Positions 17,673-26,951 of a stretch of 64,000 nt of DNA are shown in pieces. The stretch comes from Arthrobacter sp. ISL-48. Lineage in GTDB: Bacteria > Actinomycetota > Actinomycetes > Actinomycetales > Micrococcaceae. The notes beneath the pieces were generated by a model that saw only the letters and a list, made by a program, of their open reading frames with translations, was not told the DNA's origin and made no database searches. The stretch spans positions 124,001 to 188,000 of the forward strand of contig NZ_JAGGPL010000001.1 in assembly GCF_018613805.1 (NCBI RefSeq), in the 5' to 3' direction. A program made the translations under genes and the position numbers. The first letter of the stretch is position 1, and every line of letters begins with the position of its first letter.

Positions 17673-18596
17673 TCAGGCTCCTACGACGAACCCGTAGAGG
17701 ACAATCGCCACCGGGGAAGCGAACACAATGGAGTCCAGCCTGTCCATCACGCCGCCATGACCGGGGAGGATGCTGCTCATATCCTTGATCCCCAGCTCGC
17801 GCTTGACCATGGACTCAGCGAGGTCGCCGGCAGTGGATGCCGCCACAAGGCCGACGGCCAGGACCACGCCCACCCACCAGGGCTTGCCCAGCAGGAAGAC
17901 GCTGGCCAGGACGCCGATCAGCATGGCCCCGGCAATGGAGCCGGCGAATCCTTCCCAGGACTTCTTCGGACTGATTTTCGGCGCCATGGGGTGCTTGCCC
18001 AGCGACGCGCCCACAACGTAGCCGAAGGTGTCATTTGAGACCACCAGGAGCAGCATCACTGCCACCTGCCACGCCCCAGGTGGCACGGTTCCGCCCGGCC
18101 ACAGGCCTAACGGCGAAGCTCCTCCTGAAGCATGGAGCGGCAAGGCGGCAAAACTGATGAAGAACGGCACCCAGCCGAGGGTGAACACGCCGGCAAAAAT
18201 GCTGTTGGCCGATCCGGCCGCGCTTTCCACCGAACGCCAGAGGAGCACCGCCACACAGCTGAGGAGCATGGCGAAAAGGAGGCTTTCGAGCCCGCCGAAG
18301 TAGGCGGCGAAAGGCATGGCCACGGTCCCGGTCATGACCGGAACAATGGGCATCCTGGTCCCGTTTGCCTCGAGGGCACGGAAGATCTCCCAGACTCCGA
18401 AGATGGCAAAGGCGGTGGTTATCGCAACGAAGGCCAGCGGCAGGAAAAGCAGTCCGCAAAGGACCCCGATAAGCATTGCCAGCCCCACCACCGTGGCCGC
18501 CGGCAGGTTCCTGCCGGCCTTGGGTGTCGGGTTGCTCCGGGGCTGCTTTCCCCTCGTCCGCGCCCTTTGTGCGGGGGCCTGCTCTGCCTGGCTCAT
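17673..18596 (-). CDS. cdsA: Phosphatidate cytidylyltransferase
   Basis: Makes CDP-diacylglycerol from phosphatidate and CTP, the branch point to all phospholipids, in the membrane. The 307-aa protein has a charged N-terminal tail of about 30 residues, then about eight helices, and the signature AGDLAESMVKRELGIKDMSS followed by PGHGGVMDRLDS. The ATG at 18596 shares one base with the frr stop (TGATG). The gene order pyrH-frr-cdsA is the standard actinobacterial one. Confidence 0.95.
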   Translation of the reverse strand: MSQAEQAPAQRARTRGKQPRSNPTPKAGRNLPAATVVGLAMLIGVLCGLLFLPLAFVAITTAFAIFGVWEIFRALEANGTRMPIVPVMTGTVAMPFAAYFGGLESLLFAMLLSCVAVLLWRSVESAAGSANSIFAGVFTLGWVPFFISFAALPLHASGGASPLGLWPGGTVPPGAWQVAVMLLLVVSNDTFGYVVGASLGKHPMAPKISPKKSWEGFAGSIAGAMLIGVLASVFLLGKPWWVGVVLAVGLVAASTAGDLAESMVKRELGIKDMSSILPGHGGVMDRLDSIVFASPVAIVLYGFVVGA

Positions 18597-19153
18597 CAAA
18601 CTTCGAGCAGCTCTGCTTCCTTGCGCTTGAGCAGTTCGTCGATGCCGTCCACATGGGATTTGGTCAGGGCGTCGAGTTCCTTCTCTGCACGGCTGCCTTC
18701 GTCTTCGCCGGCTTCGCCGTCCTTGACCAGCCTGTCCAGCGTTTCCTTGGCCTTGCGCCGGATGTTGCGGATGGACACCTTGGCGTCCTCCCCCTTGGTC
18801 TTGACGATCTTGACGTATTCCTTGCGGCGTTCCTGAGTCAGGTCCGGGATGGTGATCCGGATGACGTTGCCGTCGTTGGACGGGTTGGCGCCGACCTCGG
18901 AGTCGCTGAGAGCGCGTTCGATGTCCCGCAGGGCGGTCTTGTCGAACGGCGTGATGAGGATCGTCCGGGCATCGGGAATGGCGAAGGACGCGAGCTGCTG
19001 CAGTGGGGTGGGTGAGCCGTAGTAGTCCACCAGAACCTTGTTGTACAGGCCGGGATTGGCCCGCCCTGTACGGATTGAGGCGAAGTCTTCCTTGGCGACC
19101 TCAACGGCCTTGTCCATCTTGTCCTCGGCTTCGAGCAAGGTATCTTCGATCAC
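18596..19153 (-). CDS. frr: Ribosome recycling factor
   Basis: Splits post-termination ribosomes together with EF-G. The 185 residues match the family length and show the two-domain L shape: helix [27 protein letters not shown] with the conserved RTGRA loop, the beta domain ([15 protein letters not shown]) and helices ending [21 protein letters not shown]. It sits 128 bp downstream of pyrH and is coupled to cdsA by a one-base stop/start overlap. Confidence 0.97.
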   Translation of the reverse strand: MIEDTLLEAEDKMDKAVEVAKEDFASIRTGRANPGLYNKVLVDYYGSPTPLQQLASFAIPDARTILITPFDKTALRDIERALSDSEVGANPSNDGNVIRITIPDLTQERRKEYVKIVKTKGEDAKVSIRNIRRKAKETLDRLVKDGEAGEDEGSRAEKELDALTKSHVDGIDELLKRKEAELLEV

Positions 19154-19281
19154 GGTCTCTCCTCAGAAGTTGGTGCAGTCCGGGATGCCGGGTCCATGCA
19201 CAAATCGTGGTTCAGTGTTCCTGGTTCCATCCCCGTTCCAATGCCCGGGAAGGGAGCGTCCTGAAAACATCCTAGCTGTAG

Positions 19282-20019
19282 CTAGGCGGTCACCAGTGTG
19301 CCCAGCTTTTCGCCGAGGATGGCGCGGGTGACGTTCCCTTCACCTTCCATTCCGAAGACCACCATGGAGAGGTTGTTGTCCTTGCACATGGTCATCGCGG
19401 TCTGGTCCATGACACGGATGTCGCGGCGCAGGGCGTCGTCGTAGCTCAGCGTGTCCAGCCTCTCGGCCGTGGGGTCAGTCTTGGGATCCGCGGTGTAGAC
19501 GGCGTCCACCCCGCTCTTGGCCATGAGCACCACGTCCGCGTGGACTTCCAGTGCCCGCTGGGCGGCCACCGTGTCCGTGGAGAAGTAAGGGAGGCCGGCG
19601 CCGGCACCGAAGATCACGACGCGGCCCTTCTCCATGTGCCGGATGGCGCGGCGCGGAATGTAGGCCTCGGCGACCTGCCCCATGGTGATGGCGCTCTGGA
19701 CCCGGGTTTCAACGCCGGCCTGCTCCAGGAAGTCCTGCAGCGCCAGGCAGTTCATGACGGTTCCGAGCATGCCCATGTAGTCTGCCCGCGAACGGTCCAT
19801 GCCGCTCTGCGAGAGTTCGGCGCCGCGGAAGAAATTACCGCCGCCGACGACGATGGCAACTTCCACTTCCGTGACGGCGGCTGCGATCTGTTTGGCAACG
19901 TCCCGGACGGTTTCGGGATCAACGCCCAGCTTTCCCCCGCCGAAGACCTCACCGGACAGTTTGAGGAGAACGCGGCGCCTGGTCTTCTCCGGCTGGACTG
20001 AAGTGTTGACGGCTTCCAT
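19282..20019 (-). CDS. pyrH: UMP kinase
   Basis: Phosphorylates UMP to UDP, the bacterial hexameric amino-acid-kinase-fold enzyme. Of 245 residues, [12 protein letters not shown] carries the phosphate loop, [10 protein letters not shown] is the glycine-rich loop, and DHTMT-type [12 protein letters not shown] holds the ribose contact. The ATG at 20019 has GGGAGG seven bases upstream. A UUCG terminator at 20106-20131 separates it from tsf, so it probably has its own promoter in the 87 bp between. Confidence 0.96.
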   Translation of the reverse strand: MEAVNTSVQPEKTRRRVLLKLSGEVFGGGKLGVDPETVRDVAKQIAAAVTEVEVAIVVGGGNFFRGAELSQSGMDRSRADYMGMLGTVMNCLALQDFLEQAGVETRVQSAITMGQVAEAYIPRRAIRHMEKGRVVIFGAGAGLPYFSTDTVAAQRALEVHADVVLMAKSGVDAVYTADPKTDPTAERLDTLSYDDALRRDIRVMDQTAMTMCKDNNLSMVVFGMEGEGNVTRAILGEKLGTLVTA

Positions 20020-20105
20020 GGTGCCTCCCGTTTGTGAACTCTGAGCTAGGTTATCGTGCTGGGCGGCCAAAGGTCTCATCTGACGTTTAGCCGTTGCATG
20101 CAAAA

Positions 20106-20131
20106 GGGGCGGCCACCGAAGTGGCCACCCC
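20106..20131 (-). terminator. tsf terminator with UUCG tetraloop
   Basis: On the minus strand an 11-bp GC-rich stem with one mismatch closes a UUCG tetraloop and is followed by TTTT. It lies 12 bp after the tsf stop and should end the rpsB-tsf transcript. Confidence 0.85.
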
Positions 20132-20143
20132 CTGCACGTGCGA

Positions 20144-20980
20144 CTAGGAGCCGACGCGGAAACGAGTGAATGCGGTTGCCTTGACGCCGGCCTCTTCGAG
20201 GACCTGCGCCACGGACTTCTTGGCGTCCTTGGCGAAAGCCTGGTCAACCAGGACCTCGCCCTTGTAGAAGCCCGTCACGCGGCCTTCCACAATCTTGGTG
20301 AGGGCAGCCTCGGGCTTGCCTTCAGCCTTTGCGGTCTCTTCGGCGATGCGACGCTCGGACTCGACCAGCTCGGACGGAACGTCTTCGCGGGTCAGGTAGT
20401 TCGGTGCCATGGCGGCAACGTGGACGGCTACGTCGTGTGCGGCGGTGGCAGCTGCTTCGCCTTCACCGTCGACAGCAAACAGCACGCCCACCTGGGCCGG
20501 AAGGTCCTTGGAGGTCTTGTGCAGGTAGGCGTCAACCGTGCCACCCTCGATACGGGAGATACGGCGGACAACAACCTTTTCGCCCAGGACGGCGCCCTCT
20601 TCGACGACGACCTCGGACAGCGGCTTGCCGTCGACGTCGGTGGCCAGCAGGGTGTCCAGGTCGGCAGCGCCGGACTCCACAGCAACGGCCAGGACCTTGT
20701 CGGCCAGCTGGATGAACTTGTCAGCCTTGGCAACGAAGTCAGTCTCGCAGTTGACCTCAATCATTACGCCGACGCCGTTGGTGACCTTGGCAGCCACCAG
20801 GCCTTCAGCGGTGGAGCGGCCTTCGCGCTTGGTAGCGCCCTTCAGGCCTTTGATGCGGATGATTTCGATGGCCTTCTCGGCGTCACCGTTGGCTTCGTCA
20901 AGAGCCTTCTTGACATCCATCATGCCGGCGCCGGTGCGCTCGCGCAGAGCCTTGATATCAGCGGCAGTGTAGTTCGCCAT
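20144..20980 (-). CDS. tsf: Elongation factor Ts
   Basis: Guanine-nucleotide exchange factor for EF-Tu. The 278-aa protein begins with a UBA-like domain ([25 protein letters not shown]), then the TDFVAKAD motif (around 80) that inserts into EF-Tu, two core subdomains, and a C-terminal helix. It follows rpsB by 126 bp, which contain a strong hairpin. Confidence 0.97.
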   Translation of the reverse strand: MANYTAADIKALRERTGAGMMDVKKALDEANGDAEKAIEIIRIKGLKGATKREGRSTAEGLVAAKVTNGVGVMIEVNCETDFVAKADKFIQLADKVLAVAVESGAADLDTLLATDVDGKPLSEVVVEEGAVLGEKVVVRRISRIEGGTVDAYLHKTSKDLPAQVGVLFAVDGEGEAAATAAHDVAVHVAAMAPNYLTREDVPSELVESERRIAEETAKAEGKPEAALTKIVEGRVTGFYKGEVLVDQAFAKDAKKSVAQVLEEAGVKATAFTRFRVGS

Positions 20981-21021
20981 GTGAACCCCTCTGTCTAGAA
21001 AATTTATGTGGTGTACGGACC

Positions 21022-21060
21022 GACAGGACAGCGGCTCACCAGGTGAGCCGCCATCCTGTC
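21022..21060 (-). terminator. Nested hairpin between rpsB and tsf
   Basis: An inner perfect 9-bp stem (GCGGCTCAC/GTGAGCCGC, loop CAG) lies within outer arms GACAGGA/TCCTGTC. On the minus strand no clean U-run follows, so it may be an attenuator, an RNA-processing site or an mRNA-stability element that sets the S2 to EF-Ts ratio. Confidence 0.55.
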
Positions 21061-21106
21061 AGGTGATCCTGCGCTGCAACAGAGCAAGAAAATCCGGATT
21101 TACTTG

Positions 21107-22003
21107 TTACTTGTCGGCGTCGGCGGCCGGCGTTTCCTCAGCAGCCGGAGCAGCCGGGGCTTCCTCAGCAACCGGAGCAGCTTCTTCAGCAACCGGAGCA
21201 GCTTCTTCAGCGGGAGCTGCAGCAGCCTCTTCAGCCTTGCTGCCTTCGAGGAGCTCGCGCTCCCATTCGGCCAGCGGCTCTTCCGGAGCTTCCGTGGTGC
21301 CGGTGGCGCGCTGGTTCCGGGCGATGAGGCCCTCGGCAACAGCGTCAGCGACCACGCGGGTGAGCAGGTTCACGGAGCGGATGGCGTCGTCGTTGCCCGG
21401 GATCGGGAAGTCGACTTCGTCAGGATCACAGTTGGTGTCCAGGATGGCCACCACCGGGATGTTCAGCTTCTTGGCCTCGTCGACAGCAAGGTGTTCCTTC
21501 TTGGTGTCCACGATCCAGAGCACTGAAGGCGCCTTGGTCAGGTTGCGGATACCGCCGAGGTTGGTCTCAAGCTTGGTGAGTTCGCGGCGAAGGAGCAGCA
21601 GTTCCTTCTTGGTGTACGCGGAACCGGCGACGTCGTCGAAGTCGATCTCTTCCAGTTCCTTCATGCGCTGGATGCGCTTGGAAACAGTCTGGAAGTTGGT
21701 CAGCATACCGCCGAGCCAGCGCTGGTTCACGTACGGCTGGCCAACGCGGGTAGCCTGCTCAGCAATTGCTTCCTGAGCCTGCTTCTTGGTGCCGACGAAG
21801 AGAACGGTGCCGCCGTGTGCGACGGTGGCCTTCACGAACTCGAAGGCGCGGTCGATGTAAGACAGCGACTGCTGCAGGTCAATGATGTAGATACCGTTGC
21901 GTTCCGTGAAGATGAACCGCTTCATCTTCGGGTTCCAACGGCGGGTCTGGTGTCCAAAGTGGACGCCGCTGTCAAGCAGCTGGCGCATAGTTACGACGGG
22001 CAT
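21107..22003 (-). CDS. rpsB: 30S ribosomal protein S2 with Ala/Glu-rich tail
   Basis: Small-subunit protein S2, 298 aa. The core (residues 1-230) shows [20 protein letters not shown] and the late [20 protein letters not shown] typical of S2. The last 60 residues are an acidic Ala/Glu/Pro tail made of repeated [13 protein letters not shown] units, found in many actinobacterial S2 proteins and absent from E. coli. The tail is encoded by near-identical 24-27 bp repeats, so its length may vary between strains. It heads the rpsB-tsf transcript. Confidence 0.97.
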   Translation of the reverse strand: MPVVTMRQLLDSGVHFGHQTRRWNPKMKRFIFTERNGIYIIDLQQSLSYIDRAFEFVKATVAHGGTVLFVGTKKQAQEAIAEQATRVGQPYVNQRWLGGMLTNFQTVSKRIQRMKELEEIDFDDVAGSAYTKKELLLLRRELTKLETNLGGIRNLTKAPSVLWIVDTKKEHLAVDEAKKLNIPVVAILDTNCDPDEVDFPIPGNDDAIRSVNLLTRVVADAVAEGLIARNQRATGTTEAPEEPLAEWERELLEGSKAEEAAAAPAEEAAPVAEEAAPVAEEAPAAPAAEETPAADADK

Positions 22004-22474
22004 GCCGGCGCTCCTTCCGGCAGGTCATTCATGAGAAGGCCCGGAGGCCCTCTTACCCTGCCAATAGTTGACGGTTGTTTAGCGTGGCCCAAGGCGGGCC
22101 GTGCTCCTGGCATCCTTTGCGCCCTCATCAGGACCATGAAGCCCTGACCGCAAGAGGCACAATCCTCCTCAAACGAAGCCTGGGGCTTCGGAATTGGAGG
22201 GCTGGATGCGCGTAGTCAGCTACCGCTCCCCCACACTTCTGAATGAGACGTGCTGACGCAGGCCGGTCATGCGGTTCCTACCTAGGTGTATACCTTGATA
22301 CAAACCGGTGATTCGAAAAGCGTTGAGGGCGCAGCAAACTGCTCCACCAAGTGTACTACAGGCGCTTCCTGCCGACGGACAGCTCCAGCCCCCTTCACCT
22401 CCGGCCGGGACGGGTTTTCCACATGGCAAAGAACGGCGCTGCCGGGCTTCGGCACGTCCCGCCATGCTGGGCAG
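22004..22474. other. Divergent intergenic region between rpsB and the M23 peptidase gene
   Basis: 471 bp without a credible gene. It should hold the rpsB promoter and leader and the peptidase promoter. Two structures stand out: a hairpin at 22164-22200 and a TGTAT-N6-ATACA palindrome at 22287-22302. Possible upstream extensions of the peptidase frame lack family similarity and a ribosome site. Confidence 0.7.
22164..22200 (-). promoter_or_regulatory. Possible rpsB leader hairpin
   Basis: GAAGCC and GGCTTC pair around a TGG loop, and outer arms CCTCC and GGAGG can pair too. The element lies about 160-200 bases upstream of the rpsB start. If transcribed it could serve in S2 autoregulation, which is known for S2 leaders in other bacteria; the motif here does not match one I can name. 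Confidence 0.35.
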
Positions 22475-23029
22475 ATGAAAGCATCCGCCCTCCTCGCCGC
22501 ACTGCTTCTGCTCCCGGCATCCGTGACCCCCGCCGGGGAAGTGATGTCCGCACCGCGTGCCCGGCCCGCGGCTGCCTATGCCACCGGCACGCCCCATGCC
22601 GCCCCGTGGCAAAACTGGGAGTGGCCGGTCTCCCCGAAGCCTGCAGTTGTCCGGTCCTTTGACCCGCCGGACAAGCCGTGGATGAGCGGCCACCGCGGCG
22701 TGGACCTGAGGGCATCGCACGACGGCGTACCGGTCACCTCGCCGGAGGCCGGCACTGTGAGCTTTGCGGGAGTGGTGGTGGACCGGCCGGTGATCACCAT
22801 CGATCACGGGAACGGCCTCCGCAGCAGCTTCGAGCCCGTCGAGAGCCCATTGACCGCCGGGGACATGGTGGCGAAGGGCGACACTATCGGCACCTTGCTG
22901 CCGGGCCACTGCGAAACCGTCACCTGCGTCCACTGGGGAGTGAGGCGGGGTGATGACTACGTCAATCCGCTGGAATTCGTGCTGGACCTCCGCCCGTCAA
23001 TCCTCCTGCCCATCACAGGTCCCCCATAA
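22475..23029 (+). CDS. Secreted M23-family peptidase (LytM domain)
   Basis: A 184-aa exported protein with a signal peptide (MKASALLAALLLLPASVTPA) and a LytM/M23 zinc-peptidase domain. Zinc ligands are H73 and D77 in HRGVDL and H153 in CVHWGV; the usual second histidine of the HxH pair is read as H145 in PGHC, two residues off the standard spacing, so the site may be altered. Cysteines 146 and 151 could form a disulfide. Mycobacterium tuberculosis has a similar gene (Rv2891) in the same divergent place next to rpsB. Probable substrate: peptidoglycan cross-bridges. Confidence 0.85.
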   Translation: MKASALLAALLLLPASVTPAGEVMSAPRARPAAAYATGTPHAAPWQNWEWPVSPKPAVVRSFDPPDKPWMSGHRGVDLRASHDGVPVTSPEAGTVSFAGVVVDRPVITIDHGNGLRSSFEPVESPLTAGDMVAKGDTIGTLLPGHCETVTCVHWGVRRGDDYVNPLEFVLDLRPSILLPITGPP

Positions 23030-23046
23030 CGCGCGGGGGTTCGACG

Positions 23047-24237
23047 TTAGACGATGGCCGATATGCCCGTGATCGCCCGGCCTGTCACCAGGGTGTTGAC
23101 CTCGTGGGTTCCTTCGTAGGAGTAGATGGCTTCCGCATCGGCGAAGATCTTGGCCATCTCGAAGTCGGTCACGATGCCGTTCCCGCCCAGGAGGCTGCGG
23201 CCAATCGCGACACTTTCACGCATCCGGGCTGTCGTGAATGCCTTGGCGAGGGCGGACTGTTCGTCCTTTGCCTGCCCGGCGTCCTCAAGCTGGGAAAGCC
23301 GGACCATCATCCCCATGGAGCTGACGGCATTGCCAAGTATCTGCACCAACTGGCTTTGGACCAGCTGGAATGACGCCAGCGGACGGCCGAACTGGTGCCG
23401 CTCCACTGCGTAGCGCCGGGCCACGTCGAAGGCGGCCAACTGCTGGCCCACTGCCTGCCAGGCAACGGCCAGGCGGGTGACTTTCAGGACCTTGTTGGTG
23501 TCACGGAAGCTGTTGGCATTGGCCAGCTTGAAGAAGTCAGGAACCACCACGTTCTCCAGGACGATGTCCGCGTTCTGTACGGTACGCAGGGAGATCTTGT
23601 TTTCGATCTTCGTTGCGCTGAAGCCTGGAAGGCCCGTATCCACGAGGAAGCCTTTGACCTGGTTGTCGGCCAGGTCCCGGGCGTAGATAACCACCCAGTC
23701 CGAGAACGTGGCGTTGCCGATCCAGCGCTTGGCGCCGTTGAGAATCCAGGTATCGCCGTCGCGCCGGGCCGTCGTGCGGGTTCCTCCGGCCACATCGGAA
23801 CCGCCCAGCGGCTCTGTCAGCCCGAAGGCACCGATTTTCTTCAGCGAGTAGATGTCCGGAAGCCAGGCTTCCTGCTGCTCCGGCGAGGCAAGTGCCTCGA
23901 TGGAACCGGTGAACAGGCCGTCATGGACGCCCATAAAGGTGGCGATGGACGTGTCCGCGCGGGTTGCCTCGGCATGGACAAGTCCGGCGAACAGGTTGGA
24001 ATGGCCCTGCCGCCTGACCGGACTGACCAGGTCGATTTCGGCGAGCTTGGGAATGAGGTCCATCGGAAATTCGCCCCGGTTCCAACAGTCCACAGCGATC
24101 GGACGCACTTCGCGGGCCAGGAATCCGCGGATCTCCGCGAGCCGGTCCTGCTCCTTCCCGGTGAGCAGCTGCTCGAACGCAAAAAAGTCACCGTCGGCGT
24201 ACGGAAGGTTATTGATGTCAATAGCGGCAGTGGACAT
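23047..24237 (-). CDS. Acyl-CoA dehydrogenase, glutaryl-CoA dehydrogenase-like
   Basis: A 396-aa flavoenzyme oxidising an acyl-CoA at the alpha-beta bond. It shows FGLTEPLGGSDVAGGT (FAD contact), RWIGNATFSDW, ERHQFGRPLASFQ and the C-terminal YEGTHEVNTLVTGRAITG holding the catalytic glutamate. The last motif and the N-terminal part (IRGFLAREVRPIAVDCWNRGEFP) resemble glutaryl-CoA dehydrogenases and plant ACX4 more than isovaleryl- or butyryl-CoA dehydrogenases. The exact substrate is uncertain. It is a single gene with a GTTA-N8-TAAC palindrome 59 bp upstream, like those at the MCC operon. Confidence 0.88.
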   Translation of the reverse strand: MSTAAIDINNLPYADGDFFAFEQLLTGKEQDRLAEIRGFLAREVRPIAVDCWNRGEFPMDLIPKLAEIDLVSPVRRQGHSNLFAGLVHAEATRADTSIATFMGVHDGLFTGSIEALASPEQQEAWLPDIYSLKKIGAFGLTEPLGGSDVAGGTRTTARRDGDTWILNGAKRWIGNATFSDWVVIYARDLADNQVKGFLVDTGLPGFSATKIENKISLRTVQNADIVLENVVVPDFFKLANANSFRDTNKVLKVTRLAVAWQAVGQQLAAFDVARRYAVERHQFGRPLASFQLVQSQLVQILGNAVSSMGMMVRLSQLEDAGQAKDEQSALAKAFTTARMRESVAIGRSLLGGNGIVTDFEMAKIFADAEAIYSYEGTHEVNTLVTGRAITGISAIV

Positions 24238-24295
24238 GGTTCCCTCGCAAGAGATCAGCAGTGGCGGACTAGGGGCGGGGCGGCGCCCGCGGTAT

Positions 24296-24311
24296 GTTAC
24301 TCGTCAGTAAC
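24296..24311. promoter_or_regulatory. Third GTTA-N8-TAAC palindrome, upstream of the acyl-CoA dehydrogenase
   Basis: GTTACTCGTCAGTAAC has perfect 5-bp arms. Read on the minus strand it is GTTACTG-ACGA-GTAAC, matching the complement of the MCC site, GTTACTG-CACA-CTAAC, at 12 of 16 positions. A second half-site pair TTACCGTAA follows at 24312-24320. It lies 59 bp from the start codon, a normal operator distance. Confidence 0.6.
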
Positions 24312-24354
24312 TTACCGTAATGCCGGCCGAATGCACAAGAAACCGGAAGACAAA

Positions 24355-24389
24355 AAACCGCGGCCGGCGCTCGACGCCGGTCGCGGTTT
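24355..24389 (-). terminator. Strong terminator stranded next to a tRNA 3' fragment
   Basis: A 15-bp stem with one mismatch (AAACCGCGGCCGGCG side) and a CTCGA loop, followed on the minus strand by TTTTTT. No minus-strand gene ends just before it. It most likely was the original terminator of the CAU tRNA now 3.4 kb away, cut off when the island inserted. Confidence 0.8.
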
Positions 24390-24407
24390 CCCTGTCGCAG
24401 GAATTGT

Positions 24408-24422
24408 GTAGGGCTACTCGGA
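24408..24422 (-). repeat. Distal att-like copy of the tRNA 3' end
   Basis: GTAGGGCTACTCGGA is an exact 15-bp copy of 27773-27787, the acceptor and T-arm end of the CAU tRNA. Partial similarity continues to about 24435 (TGAA and AGGA retained). This is what a tRNA-targeted integration leaves at the far end. Confidence 0.8.
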
Positions 24423-24652
24423 TCTGAATTCAGGAACTTCGAACAACGACTCGTTTGTCCCTCACGGCACAGTCCTGGCGCAACAGCTGCCCCCGCCGAC
24501 GGGGCGCGATGCTTTTGCCATCCTGAAACGGTGGGTCCCGTGAGCAATGAGCACTCTGATCCGAGTCTCTGTGAGGAACAATGACCTGCAGAGGTCCATC
24601 GAAACGCCTAAGGCCTGATTCACAGCAGCATGCACGGAATGAAGTGCTTCTT
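24423..24652. other. Non-coding end of the island
   Basis: 230 bp between the att-like repeat and the first gene fragment. No reading frame with recognisable similarity, no integrase remnant and no RNA gene was seen. Confidence 0.6.
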
Positions 24653-25028
24653 TCAGGCCCGGGTTTCGGCCGTGTTCCGCCGGCGAAGCCACGACCACAG
24701 CAGTGCGGCAACGATGAACAGGACTGCCACCCCGGCGCCCAGAGCCGTCCAAGGGAAGCCAGCCTCCTGGGGAGGTTCTACAGTTTCGCCCTGACCAGCG
24801 TCCGGAAAAGTGATGCTGGCCGCGGCTTCGCGTTCAACCAGTCCGCTTTTGAGTTGCAGCTGGGCGTTCCAGGGCCCGTTAGGAAGTGCCCGATCGAGGG
24901 TGGTGACAACGGTCCCGTCTCGTCCGGGGGCCAGGGTCAGGGCCTTTTGCGCTCCGAAGGGGCCGGCCGCTATCCCGCCGGGGCCCCTGGAGAGAGTCAA
25001 ATTACCGGTGATGTCCAGCGCCCTGCCT
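24653..25028 (-). pseudogene. 3' fragment of a DUF916-like membrane-anchored surface protein
   Basis: Only the last 125 or so residues remain: a beta-rich domain (ALDITGNLTLSRGPGGIAAG, then the motif GPWNAQLQLKSGLVEREA), a short linker, one membrane helix (WTALGAGVAVLFIVAALLWSW) and a basic tail RRRNTAETRA. Such C-termini belong to DUF916-type proteins that accompany WxL-like proteins. The gene breaks off at 25028, exactly where an oppositely oriented gene fragment begins, so the start, promoter and most of the coding part are gone. It cannot be expressed from its own signals. Confidence 0.7.
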
Positions 25029-25074
25029 AGACACTGACCACAACGGTCCAAACCGGCGGCACCTGGGCAGTCAC
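25029..25074 (+). repeat. 46-bp exact direct repeat (copy 1)
   Basis: Identical to 26165-26210. Both encode the Ig-like segment TLTTTVQTGGTWAV. Copy 1 begins exactly at the junction with the DUF916-like fragment, so the junction may have formed in or next to this repeat. Confidence 0.9.
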
Positions 25075-26164
25075 GGCAGAAACACTCCCCGACGGCGCCC
25101 ACACAGTAATGGCCTCAATAACCAATGCGGCGGGGTTCACTGGTGCCGCAGCCCAAACTCTCACCATAGATACCTCAGTCCCGGTGGTGGCCATCGACGG
25201 AGGGGCGGCGAAAACGACGACACGGCCACGCCCACGATCGCCGGGACTACTGATGCCATCACCGGGTCCACAGTGACGGTCTCAGTTGACGGGCAAACGC
25301 TGACCTCACCAGTCCAGTCCGGCGGTACCTGGGCCGTGACAACCGCAACATTGGCGAACGGGCCACATACCGTGTTGGCGTCGATAACCGATGCAGCCGG
25401 GAACACCGGGACCGCAACCCAGGCCCTTACTGTGGACACGATCATCCCTCCGGTGGGGTTGGGTGCTGCTGGGATGTACTCAGTGCTGGCCGGAACGATG
25501 GTGACAAGTACCGGCGCGACCACCATCAGTGGGGACCTCGGCGTGAGCCCCGGCACCGCCGTCGTCGGGTTCCCGCCCGGAAATGTCACCGGCACCATTC
25601 GCACCGGGGACGACGCAGCCCAGGCACAGACCGACCTCCTCAGCGCCTACAACAACGCAGCCGGACGCACCCAGACAGGAAACTTCGCCGGAGACAACAA
25701 CGGCCGGACATACACCCCCGGCATCTACCACACCGCAGCAGCCTTCGCCCTGACCGGGACCATGACCCTGGACGGCCAGGACGACCCGAACGCCGTCTTC
25801 ATCTTCCAGGTCGACGCCGCCCTCAACACAGCCGCCGCCAGCAACATCAACCTGATCAACGGCGCGAAGGCACCCCACATCTTCTGGCAGGTCCTCGGCG
25901 CCGCAGGAACCGGCGCATCATCATCCTTCACCGGAACAATCATGGCCACCGGCGCCATCACCATCGGCGCCGGCGGAACCCTCACCGGCCGCGCGCTCTC
26001 CCGCGACACAGTCACCCTGGCCGGCAATACCATCACCACCGTCACGGACCCGACCGTGACCATCACCGGCGGCGCGACCGTCTCGACCAACGATGCAACC
26101 CCCACCATCACCGGCACCACCGACGCGGCCCCCGGAACTGCAGTCACCGTGACCGTTGCCGGAC

Positions 26165-26210
26165 AGACACTGACCACAACGGTCCAAACCGGCGGCACCT
26201 GGGCAGTCAC
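26165..26210 (+). repeat. 46-bp exact direct repeat (copy 2)
   Basis: Second copy of the Ig-like segment repeat, inside the last Ig-like domain of the DUF3494 gene. Confidence 0.9.
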
Positions 26211-26951
26211 AGCGGCACCCCTTACAGAGGGCCCGTACACCGTCCAGGCCTCAGTAACGGACCCGGCCGGCAACACCGGCACCGCAACCCAAAACCTCAC
26301 CGTGCTGGGCGGCGGACTTTCGATTACCGCCCCCACAGACGCCGGCAACCTCGGCTCCGGTCCCCCCACCGTTAATGGAGGGATCATCAGCGGCGCATTG
26401 GGGCAGGTGCAGGTAAATGACAGGCGCCATGCATCTGCCGGTTCAGGCTGGGTCGCGAGCGTCACTTCCACCCCCTTCGCCACGCCGGCCGGAGATGCCA
26501 TCCCCGCCGGCGCGGTCGGCTACGCCGCGGGGCCCATCACCAAAGTGGGCACCGCGACCTATACAGCAAATGATCCCGCTGGCCTCGCCGAAGTTGTTCC
26601 TGCCGTTTCAGCCACCGGGATCAACGGAGATAACTCCGCTACCTGGAACCCTGTGATCAACGTGGCAATCCCGGCCAGCGCCATCGCCGGCGTCTACTCC
26701 GCTACGATCACCCACTCCGTTCTCTAGATACTGATGCGGATCCGCAGACGGCTCCGGTGACTGCCCCGGCCGAAACCTCATCAATCCGGCCATTTGTGAC
26801 ACTCGGCGCGGGGTCTTGATCAAACACTGATCGATTCTGGTGCGTGCCCAGATGTTGATCTGGCAACGTTGTGCCTGCCAGCTGCATTGGCTGGCTGCCG
26901 TTGATCGTCAGAGTGGCGGCCCTGGTACGGGTACCGGAAGCTTGGGGGCTG

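Larger units (their letters stand above)
25029..26727 (+). pseudogene. 5'-truncated, frameshifted gene for Ig-like/DUF3494/WxL-like surface protein
   Basis: In order: a partial Ig-like repeat (25029-25190), a second repeat (TGGTWAVTTATLANGPHTV), a DUF3494 ice-binding-like domain (about 25455-26040; YSVLAGTMVTSTGATTISGD, VFIFQVDAAL, TGRALSRDTVTLAGNTI), another Ig-like repeat (26045-26310) and a C-terminal WxL-like domain (VNDRRHASAGSGWVASV and ATWNPVINVAIP). A stop (TAG, 25028-25030) is in frame just before the first repeat, and the frame changes near 25199-25212 through a net one-base loss. A GTG at 25273 opens a long frame but starts inside an Ig-like domain without a ribosome site. Read as a broken gene; everything from 25273 on is still open. 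Confidence 0.75.

Noticed and set aside
24408..24435. A second, partial tRNA
   Set aside because: Only the last 15-28 bases resemble a tRNA; no D arm or anticodon arm exists, so it is an att-like remnant.
25273..26727. A complete 484-aa secreted ice-binding protein
   Set aside because: The frame starts in the middle of an Ig-like domain, has no signal peptide or ribosome site, and the same domain continues upstream in another frame.
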